A stretch of 48,277 nucleotides of DNA from positions 1 to 48,277 of the forward strand of contig NZ_JACJVR010000088.1 of NCBI RefSeq assembly GCF_014212175.1, given 5' to 3'. Below, piece after piece: positions 15,790-24,032 of the stretch. The number at the start of each line of letters is the position of its first letter. Positions within the stretch are counted from its first letter, which is position 1. The notes under the pieces were generated by a model. That model was given only the letters and a program-made list of their open reading frames with translations. It did not search any database and was not told the DNA's origin. This DNA comes from Cohnella xylanilytica (lineage in GTDB: Bacteria > Bacillota > Bacilli > Paenibacillales > Paenibacillaceae). Made by a program: the position numbers and the translations under genes.

Positions 15790-16743
15790 TCAGCGCTCCA
15801 TCCCGACGGGCACCGGAATCTGGCGCAGCACGTCCTGCAGGACGCTGGCCGCGTTCGCCCCCTGCATGCGCGCTTCGGACTTCAGGTGAAGCCGGTGGCC
15901 GAGCACGAGAGGAGCGACCGCCTTCACGTCGTCAGGCAGCACGAAGGATCTGCGCTGCAGCAGGGCGAACGCCTTCGCGCACGACGCGAGGGCGATTCCC
16001 GCCCGCGGGCTCGCTCCGAGCAGGACGGACGGATGGCTTCTCGTGCCGCGGATGAGAGAGATCAGGTAGTCCGCGACGCTGCCCTCCAGATGGACGGCTT
16101 CCGTCGCCGCCTGGATCTCCAGGATGTCCTCCACGGACGCGACCGCCGCGAGGCCGTCGGCCGAACGCCCGGCCCCAGGCTCGGTAATGAGGCGCTTCTC
16201 GGACGCTTCGTCCGGGTAGCCCAGGGAGATCTTCATCAGGAACCGGTCGAGCTGCGCTTCCGGGAGGCTGTAGGTGCCGTCGAATTCGATCGGATTCTGC
16301 GTCGCGAACAGCACGAACGGCCGCGGCAGCGGGTACGTGACGCCGTCGACGGAGACGTGGCGCTCCTCCATCGCCTCCAGAAGGGCGGATTGCGTCTTCG
16401 TCGTCGCGCGGTTGATCTCGTCGGCGAGCAGGACGTTCGCCATGACCGGCCCCGGCCGGAACACGAATTGCTCCTGCTTCGGATGATAGATCGAGACTCC
16501 CGTTATATCGGTAGGAAGAAGATCCGGATTGCATTGAATGCGATGGAATTCGCCCCCGATGGAGCGCGCGAGCGACTTGACCATCTGCGTCTTGCCGGTG
16601 CCGGGCACGTCCTCGATCAGAACGTGTCCTCCCGCCGCCAGAGCGGTGAGCATCCACGTAATTTCGTCTTTTTTGCCGAAGATGCAAGATTCCATATTGC
16701 GCCGTATGAGATCCAACAATTGCATCGCTTGCTGTTGTTCCAT
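15790..16743 (-). CDS. MoxR-family AAA+ ATPase
   Basis: 317 residues. Walker A 'IEDVPGTGKTQMV' (about 43-55), Walker B 'NVLLADEINRATTKTQSALLEAMEE', sensor 1 'PFVLFATQNPIEFDGTYSLPEAQLDRFL' and the lid 'LGASPRAGIALASCAKAFALLQRRSFVLPDDVKAVAPLVLGHRL' are textbook MoxR. These act as chaperone-like ATPases with DUF58/VWA partners. GGAGG lies before the ATG. TATAAT (16793-16798, minus) is 50 nt upstream, but I see only a weak -35, so promoter strength may depend on an activator or another sigma factor. Confidence 0.94.
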   Translation of the reverse strand: MEQQQAMQLLDLIRRNMESCIFGKKDEITWMLTALAAGGHVLIEDVPGTGKTQMVKSLARSIGGEFHRIQCNPDLLPTDITGVSIYHPKQEQFVFRPGPVMANVLLADEINRATTKTQSALLEAMEERHVSVDGVTYPLPRPFVLFATQNPIEFDGTYSLPEAQLDRFLMKISLGYPDEASEKRLITEPGAGRSADGLAAVASVEDILEIQAATEAVHLEGSVADYLISLIRGTRSHPSVLLGASPRAGIALASCAKAFALLQRRSFVLPDDVKAVAPLVLGHRLHLKSEARMQGANAASVLQDVLRQIPVPVGMER

Positions 16744-16792
16744 GCCCGAATCCTCCTATGGAATCTTGGATAACCTTTATAAAACCTATCTT

Positions 16793-16798
16793 ATTATA
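16793..16798 (-). promoter_or_regulatory. Consensus -10 (TATAAT) upstream of moxR
   Basis: A perfect TATAAT on the minus strand in an AT-rich leader (16765-16800). No hexamer close to TTGACA is found 16-18 bp upstream, so only the -10 is supported. Confidence 0.45.
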
Positions 16799-16848
16799 CC
16801 TGATTTTGGAGGGGGCCGTAAATTTTGCAATCCTACAAATCTGCATAT

Positions 16849-16880
16849 AAAAAAAGCCAAACCGCGGCGCGGCAGGCTTT
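16849..16880 (-). terminator. Rho-independent terminator of the spoVA triad
   Basis: On the minus strand AAAGCC and GGCTTT (plus 16875-16880 and 16853-16858) enclose an inner CCGC/GCGG stem and run into a T-tract. It lies 57 nt past the spoVAEb stop. Confidence 0.8.
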
Positions 16881-16936
16881 GGACGACGTTCGGTAACTTA
16901 TGGAGATTCGACGGCGGCCGACAAAAAAAGCGAGGC

Positions 16937-17287
16937 TCAGCCCTTCGGCTTCACGACCAAGGCGGCCAGGAACGAGAAGATGATGGCCGCGGAGATGCCG
17001 GCGCTGGTCACCTCGAAGATGCCGGTGATGACCCCGATCCACCCGTCCCGCTTCAGCTCCGTCAGCGCCCCGTGAACGAGCGAGTTGCCGAAGCTCGTGA
17101 TCGGCACGGTCGCCCCCGCCCCCGCGAAGTCGATCAGCGGCTCGTACCAGCCGATGCCGTCGATGACCGCTCCCGCCACGACGAGAATCGCCATCGTATG
17201 GGCCGGAGTCAGCTTGGCGACGTCGAACAGCAGCTGGCCGATCAGGCAGATTCCTCCGCCGACGATGAACGCCCACAAGTATTGCAT
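16937..17287 (-). CDS. spoVAE: Stage V sporulation protein AE (SpoVAEb)
   Basis: 116 residues, three or four membrane helices; 'MQYLWAFIVGGGICLIGQLLFDVAKLTPAHTMAILVVAGAVIDGIGWYEPLIDFAGAGATVPITSFG' matches SpoVAEb. It is homologous to SpoVAC (both share 'FxxGGxxCLIGQ' and 'FAGAGATVPITxFGN'). SpoVA proteins form the channel that moves dipicolinate into the forespore and out during germination. The ATG at 17287 follows GGAAAGGAGG inside the end of spoVAD, spacing 12; an upstream TTG at 17314 is less likely. Confidence 0.93.
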   Translation of the reverse strand: MQYLWAFIVGGGICLIGQLLFDVAKLTPAHTMAILVVAGAVIDGIGWYEPLIDFAGAGATVPITSFGNSLVHGALTELKRDGWIGVITGIFEVTSAGISAAIIFSFLAALVVKPKG

Positions 17288-17294
17288 GATATCG

Positions 17295-18326
17295 TTATGC
17301 CTCCTTTCCTTCAAGCGACGCGTCCGCTTCGATGGCGACGGCGTGAGCGACGCATGGAATCGTCTCGCCCTGCTGGTAGGAGAGCGGGCTGAGGAGCGCC
17401 CCGGTGGCCACGACCAGAATCCTCTTCAGCTCGCCCTTGGCCATCCGCTTGAGCAGGTGCCCGTAGGCGACGACGGCCGAGCAGGCGCAGCCGCTCCCCC
17501 CGGCCTGCACCTTCTGCTTCGCGACGTCGTAGACCATGAGGCCGCAATCCCGGAACAGCGTCTGCTCCATCGGAACGCCGTTGCGCTCCAGAATCTCCGC
17601 CGCGATCGGATGGCCGACGCCCGCCAGGTCTCCGGTCACGATCAGATCGTAATAACCCGGCTCCCGGCCCGTATCCTGCAGGTGGGCCTGGATCGTATCG
17701 ACGGCCGCGGGCGCCATGGCCGCCCCCATGTTGAACGGGTCCTTGATGCCGAGATCCACGACCTTGCCGATCGTGGCGGCCGTCACCCGCGGCCCCGATC
17801 CCGCCTTCGCGACGATCGCGGCGCCCGCTCCCGTCACCGTATATTGGGCGGTCGGGGGCTTCTGCGAACCGTACTCGGTCGGATAGCGGAACTGCTTTTC
17901 CACGGTGCAATTGTGGCTGCTCGTCCCGGCCATGACGGTATCCGCGGCGCCGGAGGCGACCATCAAGGAAGCGAGGGCCAGCGACTCCATCGAGGTGGAG
18001 CACGCTCCGAACACTCCGATGTACGGAGCCCCGAACGAGCGGGCCGCGAAGGTGCTGCTGATGATCTGGTTCAGCAGGTCCCCGCCGACGTAGAACTGGA
18101 TCTGCTCCTTCTTCAGCCCCGCCTTGCTCACGGCGATATCGGACGCCTGCTCCAGAAGAAGCCGCTCCGCCTTCTCCCAGGAAGGCTGCTGCAGCTCCAT
18201 GTCGGGATGGACCAGGTCGTAATCCGAGGCCAGCGGCCCTTCTCCTTCGTCCGGACCCACGACGGTGCCGGTCGCGACGATGACGGGAGGAGCCGGGAAC
18301 AGCCACGTTCGCTCTCCGCTCCGCAT
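17295..18326 (-). CDS. spoVAD: Stage V sporulation protein AD (thiolase-fold)
   Basis: 343 residues with a thiolase-like fold: 'FYVGGDLLNQIISSTFAARSFGAPYIGVFGACSTSMESLALASLMVASG' includes the Cys of the fold, plus 'AGTSSHNCTVEKQFRYPTEYG' and 'CACSAVVAYGHLLKRM'. SpoVAD binds dipicolinate on the forespore inner membrane; it is soluble-looking, with no membrane segment. GGGAGG lies ahead of the ATG. Second gene of the triad, 4 nt after spoVAC. Confidence 0.95.
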   Translation of the reverse strand: MRSGERTWLFPAPPVIVATGTVVGPDEGEGPLASDYDLVHPDMELQQPSWEKAERLLLEQASDIAVSKAGLKKEQIQFYVGGDLLNQIISSTFAARSFGAPYIGVFGACSTSMESLALASLMVASGAADTVMAGTSSHNCTVEKQFRYPTEYGSQKPPTAQYTVTGAGAAIVAKAGSGPRVTAATIGKVVDLGIKDPFNMGAAMAPAAVDTIQAHLQDTGREPGYYDLIVTGDLAGVGHPIAAEILERNGVPMEQTLFRDCGLMVYDVAKQKVQAGGSGCACSAVVAYGHLLKRMAKGELKRILVVATGALLSPLSYQQGETIPCVAHAVAIEADASLEGKEA

Positions 18327-18330
18327 AGGC

Positions 18331-18819
18331 TCACCCTCCCAGTCCGAGCAGCCAGTGAACGATGCCGACGAAGAACGCGGCTACGACTCCGAACACGATG
18401 ACCGACCCCGCTAGCTTGAACATATTCGCTCCGACTCCCAGCACGAGCCCTTCGCTCCGATGCTCGATCGCCGCCGAGCACATCGCGTTCGCGAAGCCGG
18501 TGACGGGCACGGCCGTTCCGGCGCCTGCCCACTGGGCGATCTTGTCGTAAACCCCCAGGCACGTCAGGATGACGGAGATCAGGATCATGACGGCGACGGT
18601 CGGATTGCCCGCTTGCCGCTCGTTCATGTGGAACGCCGCCATGAAGAACTGCTGGACTCCTTGCCCGATCAAGCAGACGAGTCCTCCGATCACGAACGCC
18701 CGGACGCAATTTTTGAATACCGATCGGGCGGGCTCGCGGTTTTTGGCGAACGCCTTATACTCTTTGGGCGACATGGACAACGGCTTGTAGGCCCCTCGCT
18801 GCGCTTCCTTGGTTGCCAT
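18331..18819 (-). CDS. spoVAC: Stage V sporulation protein AC (membrane channel)
   Basis: 162 residues. After a charged N-terminus ('YKPLSMSPKEYKAFAKNREPARSVFKNCVRAFVIGGLVCLIGQGVQQFF') come four or five membrane helices with 'AQWAGAGTAVPVTGFANAMCSAAIEHRSEG'. SpoVAC is the mechanosensitive-type component of the dipicolinate channel. AAGGGGAG precedes the ATG. The set is AC-AD-AEb only; the AA, AB and AF genes of the larger Bacillus operon are absent here. Confidence 0.95.
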   Translation of the reverse strand: MATKEAQRGAYKPLSMSPKEYKAFAKNREPARSVFKNCVRAFVIGGLVCLIGQGVQQFFMAAFHMNERQAGNPTVAVMILISVILTCLGVYDKIAQWAGAGTAVPVTGFANAMCSAAIEHRSEGLVLGVGANMFKLAGSVIVFGVVAAFFVGIVHWLLGLGG

Positions 18820-18954
18820 ACGGACTCTCCCCTTTCCTTCCGCAATCGGGCGGCGTCCGCTTCATTATTTGCCAAAGGGGGGCGAAGTATGTCAGTCCCC
18901 GAAGGTTAGGTCCGGCCGGAACTGGTTATGCTGATACACGAGGAGGGGATGCAA

Positions 18955-19191
18955 ATGTTGGATTCCGAAGGCTGGAAGGCGGAGAGCCGCAAATTCTTCA
19001 TCGGCGACATGAAGAAGGAGATGGAGGGACTGCGCGAGCGGTTCCGGTTGACCGAGGAGCAGACGAACCAGATCGAGACCATCCTTCAATGGTCGTACAA
19101 CAGCGGCTTCCATACGGGGATGAGCTGCGGGCGGCAGCTGTCGTTCAACGACACGATTCAGGCGCCGCTCTCTTATCGTCCGTGGCAATAA
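18955..19191 (+). CDS. Small conserved-looking hypothetical protein
   Basis: 78 residues, not recognised: 'MLDSEGWKAESRKFFIGDMKKEMEGLRERFRLTEEQTNQIETILQWSYNSGFHTGMSCGRQLSFNDTIQAPLSYRPWQ'-like composition, with an amphipathic charged helix (residues ~6-45) and a Gly/Aromatic-rich end. No membrane segment. The start at 18955 follows GAGGAGGGG with 6 nt spacing and a rho-independent terminator follows directly, so it is very probably a real monocistronic gene. Lying between spoVA and the ger operon suggests, but does not show, a sporulation-stage role. Confidence 0.7.
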   Translation: MLDSEGWKAESRKFFIGDMKKEMEGLRERFRLTEEQTNQIETILQWSYNSGFHTGMSCGRQLSFNDTIQAPLSYRPWQ

Positions 19192-19194
19192 CGG

Positions 19195-19221
19195 GAGGCC
19201 CCAGGGGCCTCTTTCTTTTAT
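19195..19221 (+). terminator. Rho-independent terminator of the small gene
   Basis: GAGGCCCC (19195-19202) and GGGGCCTC (19204-19211) form a tight stem followed by TTTCTTTTATT. Confidence 0.88.
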
Positions 19222-19270
19222 TCTCGTGCCGGTCCTTATCTCTTAACCGCCCAACCCGCGAGGTGCCATC

Positions 19271-20815
19271 ATGAAGTTCCCTTCCCTCTTCGGCCAGAGG
19301 AAGTACAGACCCGCGAAGGGCCGCAAGCCGGCGGCCACCGCGCCGCTCTCGTCCGGCGAAGAAGCTTCGGACGCCTTGGAGGAGAATCTCGGCAGGATTC
19401 GCGAGCTGTTCGGAGACGCCAGCGACCTGAACGTGCGGCGCCTGCGAATCCGCTCGACCGGCGAGGAAGCCGCGGTCGTCTATCTGGAAGGGCTGACGGA
19501 CAAGAACGCGATCAACAACAACGTGCTGAAGCCGCTCCTCGGCGAGACGGATTCGGAGGGCGTCCTGTCGGTTACGATCGGTCGCGTCGGCTGGCTGACG
19601 AAGTGGTCCGACATCGTGCCGGCCATCTTGAAAGGCAAGAGCGTTCTCTTCGTCGAAGGCCGCGCGGAAGCGCGGGTTCTAGGGACGGAAGGCTGGCCGC
19701 AGCGCTCCATCGAAGATCCGCAGCTGGAAGCCTCGCTCAAGGGGGCGCACCAGGGCTTCGTCGAGACGATCGAGCAGAACGTCGCTCTCATTCGGCGCTA
19801 TCTTCCTCATCGGCAATTGAAATTCGCCAATTTGACGGTCGGAAGGCGGGGCGACACGAGAGTCTCGATCGTCTATCTGGCCGACGTGGCGAATCCGGAG
19901 ATTCTGAAGGAGCTGGAGGACCGGATCTCGCAGCTCGACGTGGACGTCATCATCAATACGGGAGAGCTGGCGGAGCTGATCGAGGACAATCCGTACTCTC
20001 CTTTTCCCCAACTGCTCGTCACCGAACGCCCGGACGCGGCCGTCTCGCAGATCGTGCAGGGCCGCTTCGTCGTGCTCGTCGACCGCTCCCCCGGCGTGCT
20101 CGTCGCTCCGGCGCCGTTCACCTCGTTCTTCCAGAGCATCGACGACTACAGCACGCGATGGTCGATCGCGACGTTCATTCGGTTGCTTCGGTTCATGGCG
20201 TTCTTCGTGTCGATCGGCCTGCCGGCGTTCTATATCGCCGTCACCTCCTTCAACTTCGAGCTGATTCCGATCAAGCTGCTTCTCGCCATCGGAGAATACC
20301 GCGGCTCCGTCCCCTTCTCGCCCTTCGTGGAAGCCATCTTCATGGAACTGACGCTCGAGATGATCCGCGAAGCGGGCGTGCGGCTTCCCGCGCCCGTCGG
20401 GCAGACGGTCGGCATCGTCGGGGGCATCGTCATCGGCCAAGCGATCGTGCAGGCCGGCCTCATCAGCAATCTGATGGTGATCGTCGTCGCCTTCACCGCC
20501 ATCGCCTCGTTCATCCTGCCCAACTTCGACATGGTGGCCGCGGTTCGCCTGATCCGGTTCTCCTTGATGATCGCCGCCGCCATGTTCGGAATCTTCGGCA
20601 TCATGATCGGAATGATGGTTCTGATCGGCCACTTGATCGCCCTGGAATCGCTGGGCACGCCGTTCGCCAGCTCGTTCGCCCCGATCCGCTTCTCCGATTG
20701 GAAGGATACGTTCATCCGGGCGCCGCTGTGGAAGATGGGCCGGCGGCCGGAAGGCTCGAGAGCCGTTCAATCCGACAGACAAGGACCCACCCGCCCCGAA
20801 GGAGACGGCCGATGA
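19271..20815 (+). CDS. Spore germination receptor subunit A (GerA family)
   Basis: 514 residues. A long N-terminal cytoplasmic domain ('LEENLGRIRELFGDASDLNVRRLRI...YLEGLTDKNAINNNVLKPLL') leads to the GerA signature 'PQLLVTERPDAAVSQIVQGRFVVLVDRSPGVLVAPAPFTSFFQSIDDYSTRW' and five or six membrane helices ('IKLLLAIGEYRGSVPFSPFVEAIFMELTLEMIREAGVRLPAPVGQTVGIVGGIVIGQAIVQAGL'). It is the A subunit of a nutrient germinant receptor in the spore inner membrane. GAGGTG precedes the ATG. The stop overlaps the next start as ATGA. Which nutrient it senses cannot be read from sequence. Confidence 0.95.
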   Translation: MKFPSLFGQRKYRPAKGRKPAATAPLSSGEEASDALEENLGRIRELFGDASDLNVRRLRIRSTGEEAAVVYLEGLTDKNAINNNVLKPLLGETDSEGVLSVTIGRVGWLTKWSDIVPAILKGKSVLFVEGRAEARVLGTEGWPQRSIEDPQLEASLKGAHQGFVETIEQNVALIRRYLPHRQLKFANLTVGRRGDTRVSIVYLADVANPEILKELEDRISQLDVDVIINTGELAELIEDNPYSPFPQLLVTERPDAAVSQIVQGRFVVLVDRSPGVLVAPAPFTSFFQSIDDYSTRWSIATFIRLLRFMAFFVSIGLPAFYIAVTSFNFELIPIKLLLAIGEYRGSVPFSPFVEAIFMELTLEMIREAGVRLPAPVGQTVGIVGGIVIGQAIVQAGLISNLMVIVVAFTAIASFILPNFDMVAAVRLIRFSLMIAAAMFGIFGIMIGMMVLIGHLIALESLGTPFASSFAPIRFSDWKDTFIRAPLWKMGRRPEGSRAVQSDRQGPTRPEGDGR

Positions 20816-21924
20816 AGAAGTACGCCTTCAACGAGATCACGACGATCCAATACATCAGCCTGATCAACGGGATGACCGTCAGCTTCGGCTTCATCGAGAT
20901 TCCCGCCGACCTTCACAAGAAGGCCGGAACGGGCGGGCTGATCTCGCTCCTGCTCGGCACGCTGGTCACGATGGCGGCAAGCCTGATCGTCGTCCAAATC
21001 ATGAGACGATTCCCGAACGGCACGATTCTGGATATGCTGACGCGCCGTGTCGGCAAGTGGGCCGGCCGGTTGGCCGCCGTCGTGATCGCGGCTTACTTCC
21101 TGTTCTACGGCTATATCGGCATCGTCTATTCGACCCGGGTCATCAAGGCGAGGGTTCTGCAGGAGACGCCCGCTTACATCACGCTGTTCCTGCTTCTGAT
21201 TCCTACCTACGTCGTCGCGCGCAACGGATTCCGCGTGCTCGGCCGGTACGCCGAGCTGTCGATCTGGCTGTCGCTCTGGATCCCTTTCGTCTTCTTGCTC
21301 GTATGGAGGCATACGAATTGGAACTATCTGTTCCCCCTGCTCGAGAGGGGATGGCTCCCGATCCTGAAGGCCGTTCCGGATACGTTCTTCTACTTCCTCG
21401 GCTTCTTCGCCACGACTCTCTTCTACCCGTTCCTTCAGAAGAAGGAGAAGGCGTCCTTCGCCATCCTGACGGCCAACGGGCTGACGATGCTCAGCTACCT
21501 GTTCATTACGATCTTAAGCTTTATCTTCTTCAGCCCGGAAGAGATGAAGGAAGTCAACCAGCCCTCCATCTACATGTTGAAGACGATCGAGCTGCGGTTT
21601 ATCGAACAGGTCGAGGGGTTGTTTATCGTTATGTACATGCTGATCTTCTCGATGTCCTGGATCCCTCCGTTCCTGTTGTCCTCCTTCTGCGCCGCGTGGC
21701 TGTTCGGCCGCGCGGACCATCGTCTCTTCCTGCGGGTCCTCATGATCGGCATCGTCTTGTTCTCTTGCTTCTACGTTCCCGGCCTCAACACGACCTACGC
21801 TCTGAGCGATAAGCTGACGAAGGTCGGAACCGTCCTGGAATACGCGCTTCCCGTTCCGCTTCTCCTCTTCTTTATGCTGCAAGCCCGAATCTCGCGCAAG
21901 CGGAGCCGGCGGAGACGCCTATGA
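20812..21924 (+). CDS. Spore germination receptor subunit B (GerB, APC fold)
   Basis: 370 residues with ten membrane helices. 'KYAFNEITTIQYISLINGMTVSFGFIEIPADLHKKAGTGGLISLLLGTLVT' and 'RNGFRVLGRYAELSIWLSLWIPFVFLLVWRHTNWNYLFPLLERGWLPILK' are typical of the GerB/Spore_permease family, an APC-type transporter fold that binds the germinant. GAAGGAG precedes the ATG, which overlaps the gerA-like stop by 4 nt. Confidence 0.95.
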   Translation: MKKYAFNEITTIQYISLINGMTVSFGFIEIPADLHKKAGTGGLISLLLGTLVTMAASLIVVQIMRRFPNGTILDMLTRRVGKWAGRLAAVVIAAYFLFYGYIGIVYSTRVIKARVLQETPAYITLFLLLIPTYVVARNGFRVLGRYAELSIWLSLWIPFVFLLVWRHTNWNYLFPLLERGWLPILKAVPDTFFYFLGFFATTLFYPFLQKKEKASFAILTANGLTMLSYLFITILSFIFFSPEEMKEVNQPSIYMLKTIELRFIEQVEGLFIVMYMLIFSMSWIPPFLLSSFCAAWLFGRADHRLFLRVLMIGIVLFSCFYVPGLNTTYALSDKLTKVGTVLEYALPVPLLLFFMLQARISRKRSRRRRL

Positions 21925-23042
21925 GACGAACGGCGTTCAAGCTGGCTTTATCCCTGATCGCCGCGGTCTGTCTTGCGGGCTGCTACGACAAAGTCGATAT
22001 GGAAGACGTCTCCTTCTCTCTCGTCGTCGGGATCGACGCGAACGAGGAGAACGGCATTCGTACCTTCACGACGATTCCGGTGTTCAGCAAGAACGCCAAG
22101 AAGAAAACCCAGGAGCTGAAGGTGGAGGCCAGAACCCTCCGCGAGAGCCGGGACAAGTTCGATGCCTTCTCGATCGGCTCGTTCAACGGAAGGAAGGCGC
22201 AGGTCATCGTGTTCTCCAAGCGTCTCGTGCAGCAGGTTCCCGACTGGTTCCGTTACGTGGACGTCTTCTTCCGGGACGGCCGGAACCCGATCACTCCGAA
22301 GCTCGTCATGTTCGACGGAGACTTGGAGCAGCTGTTCCGCTACCAGTCCCCGGACCAGCCGATGCTCCCCTTGATGCTCATCGGCATGATCGAATCCGCC
22401 TCTTCCCGCTCCGAGTCGGTCAAGACGACGCTGCAGGAGCTTCACCGGCAAATGTACGACCCGGGGCAGACGCCGTACCTGGCCGAGATGAGCATCGAAC
22501 AAGACGCGAAAATGAAAGGGACCGCGCTGCTCGACAGGAAGGGGAAATACGCGGCGACGCTGTCGCTTCGGGAAACGACGTACCTCAGGATGCTTCAGAT
22601 GACGTCGGGACCGGCGGTCAATTTGACGCTTCCTCTGCCGTCTTCGCTGACGAAAGCTCCCCCGGACAAAAGCTGGATCAGCTTGGTTACCGAACGCGTG
22701 CGAACGAGAATCAAACCCTCCTACTCGGGCGGCCGGTTCCGGTTCGACGTGCGGATCCGGATCTCGGCGAGCGTGATCGAGAAGCTGTCCCATATCGACC
22801 TCGACAAGCTTCAGAAGCAAGTCGAGGCGGCTTGCGCCCGGGAGATCCGCGGCAAATTCGAGGAATTGATCGACAAGTTCCAGGCAAGCGCCGTCGACCC
22901 GGTCGGCTTCGGCATATACGCCAGAGCTTACGAATACGCGGCCTTCCGGGGAGTAAAGGACGATTGGGGCAAGGCGTTCTCCGAAGCGGACATCCGCGTG
23001 AAGGTTCTCGTCTCGTTCGCCGACGAAGGCTCGGTCAAATAG
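21921..23042 (+). CDS. Spore germination receptor lipoprotein subunit C (GerC)
   Basis: 373 residues. A lipoprotein signal 'LALSLIAAVCLAGCYDKVDMEDVSFSLVVGID' places the lipidated Cys at residue 21, followed by the GerC three-domain body ('GSFNGRKAQVIVFSKRLVQQVPDWFRYVDVFFRDGRNPITPKLVMFDGD'). It is the C subunit, anchored on the outer face of the spore inner membrane and needing Lgt for function. The ATG overlaps the B-subunit stop as ATGA, and a strong terminator follows. Confidence 0.95.
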   Translation: MRRTAFKLALSLIAAVCLAGCYDKVDMEDVSFSLVVGIDANEENGIRTFTTIPVFSKNAKKKTQELKVEARTLRESRDKFDAFSIGSFNGRKAQVIVFSKRLVQQVPDWFRYVDVFFRDGRNPITPKLVMFDGDLEQLFRYQSPDQPMLPLMLIGMIESASSRSESVKTTLQELHRQMYDPGQTPYLAEMSIEQDAKMKGTALLDRKGKYAATLSLRETTYLRMLQMTSGPAVNLTLPLPSSLTKAPPDKSWISLVTERVRTRIKPSYSGGRFRFDVRIRISASVIEKLSHIDLDKLQKQVEAACAREIRGKFEELIDKFQASAVDPVGFGIYARAYEYAAFRGVKDDWGKAFSEADIRVKVLVSFADEGSVK

Positions 23043-23055
23043 CGGGAAGACGAAG

Positions 23056-23080
23056 GGAAGACCGGCGGGTCTTCCTTTTT
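23056..23080 (+). terminator. Rho-independent terminator of the ger operon
   Basis: GGAAGACC (23056-23063), loop GGCG, GGTCTTCC (23068-23075) and TTTTT. It separates the ger operon from sigK. Confidence 0.92.
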
Positions 23081-23175
23081 CGCGCCGCGTACAGGCACGC
23101 ATGGGCTCCCACCCACATAGAATGGTAATGTTTCCCCGCGCGCTCCCGACCAACTTGCCGGAGGTGGCCATTACC

Positions 23176-23877
23176 GTGCCCGGATTTTTTACCGCTATCG
23201 CGTTGTTCATCAAGCAACTGTCGTTGCTCGTCTCCTACGTCAAAAACAATGCGTTCCCGCAACCGCTGACCGACGAAGAGGAAGCGTTGCACCTGCAGCG
23301 CATGGCGGAGGGGAATCCCCGCTCCCGCAATCTTCTTATCGAACACAATCTGCGTCTGGTCGCTCATATCGTCAAGAAGTTCGACAACACGGGGGAGGAT
23401 CTGGAGGACCTGATCTCCATCGGAACGATCGGTCTCATCAAGGCGATCGAGAGCTTCCAGCCGAACAAAGGCACGAAGCTGGCGACGTTCGCGGCCCGCT
23501 GCATCGAGAACGAGATCCTCATGCATCTGAGGTCTCTGAAGAAGACGCGCAAGGACGTGTCCATCCACGATCCGATCGGAACCGACAAGGAAGGCAACGA
23601 GATTACGTTGCAGGATATACTGGGCACCGAGCCCGACGAAGTCGTCGACAAGGTCCAGCTGAAGATCGAGAAAAGCAAAATTTACCGCAATCTGGACATT
23701 CTCGACGAGCGCGAGCAGGAGGTGATCCGCGGGCGGTTCGGGCTCGACGGCGGGGGCGACGAGCGCACGCAGCGCGAGATCGCCCGCGAGCTCGGGATCA
23801 GCCGGTCGTACGTGTCGAGAATCGAGAAGCGGGCGCTCATGAAGCTGTACCACGAGTTCTATAAGGCGAAGAAGTGA
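23176..23877 (+). CDS. sigK: Mother-cell sporulation sigma factor pro-sigma-K, uninterrupted
   Basis: 233 residues as one open frame. 'SYVKNNAFPQPLTDEEEALHLQRMAEGNPRSRNLLIEHNLRLVAHIVKKFDNTGEDLEDLISIGTIGLIKAIESF' (region 2), 'KKDVSIHDPIGTDKEGNEI'-like region 3 (here KTRKDVSIHDPIG) and region 4 'TQREIARELGISRSYVSRIEKRALMKLYHEFY' identify SigK. The first ~20 residues are a hydrophobic pro-sequence removed at the membrane by SpoIVFB. Start is GTG 23176 with GGAGGTGG 8 nt ahead. CATAGAAT at 23116-23123 resembles a sigma-E -10, though no matching -35 is visible. No skin-type element splits the gene. Confidence 0.93.
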   Translation: MPGFFTAIALFIKQLSLLVSYVKNNAFPQPLTDEEEALHLQRMAEGNPRSRNLLIEHNLRLVAHIVKKFDNTGEDLEDLISIGTIGLIKAIESFQPNKGTKLATFAARCIENEILMHLRSLKKTRKDVSIHDPIGTDKEGNEITLQDILGTEPDEVVDKVQLKIEKSKIYRNLDILDEREQEVIRGRFGLDGGGDERTQREIARELGISRSYVSRIEKRALMKLYHEFYKAKK

Positions 23878-23885
23878 TCTAACGG

Positions 23886-23938
23886 TAAAAAAGCAGGTCT
23901 CTCCCCTTCTGAACCGCTGGGAGAGATCTGCTTTCTTA
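23886..23938. terminator. Bidirectional terminator after sigK
   Basis: A 16-bp stem (23890-23905 with 23919-23934, one G-U pair) and 13-nt loop, flanked by an A-run on the left and TTTCTTAT on the right. It can end sigK transcripts and those coming from the HD gene at 24033. Confidence 0.92.
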
Positions 23939-24032
23939 TGGGGAAGGCTTCTGCTCCGATCGCGCATTCTCTTGCCTTCATCGGCCAAATGTTTTGCTTG
24001 TTCCGATATGAAGCCCCCCTCTTCTTCCACAG

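Noticed and set aside
18865..18893. A sigma-G promoter for spoVAC (minus strand CAAATAA and GACATA, 16 bp apart).
   Set aside because: The -10 does not fit the CATnmTA pattern well and spacing is short; expected in principle but not supported here.
19603..20811. Open frame extending the germination receptor B gene upstream by about 400 codons.
   Set aside because: It lies wholly within the A-subunit gene in another frame; the ATG at 20812 has a ribosome site and gives the family N-terminus.
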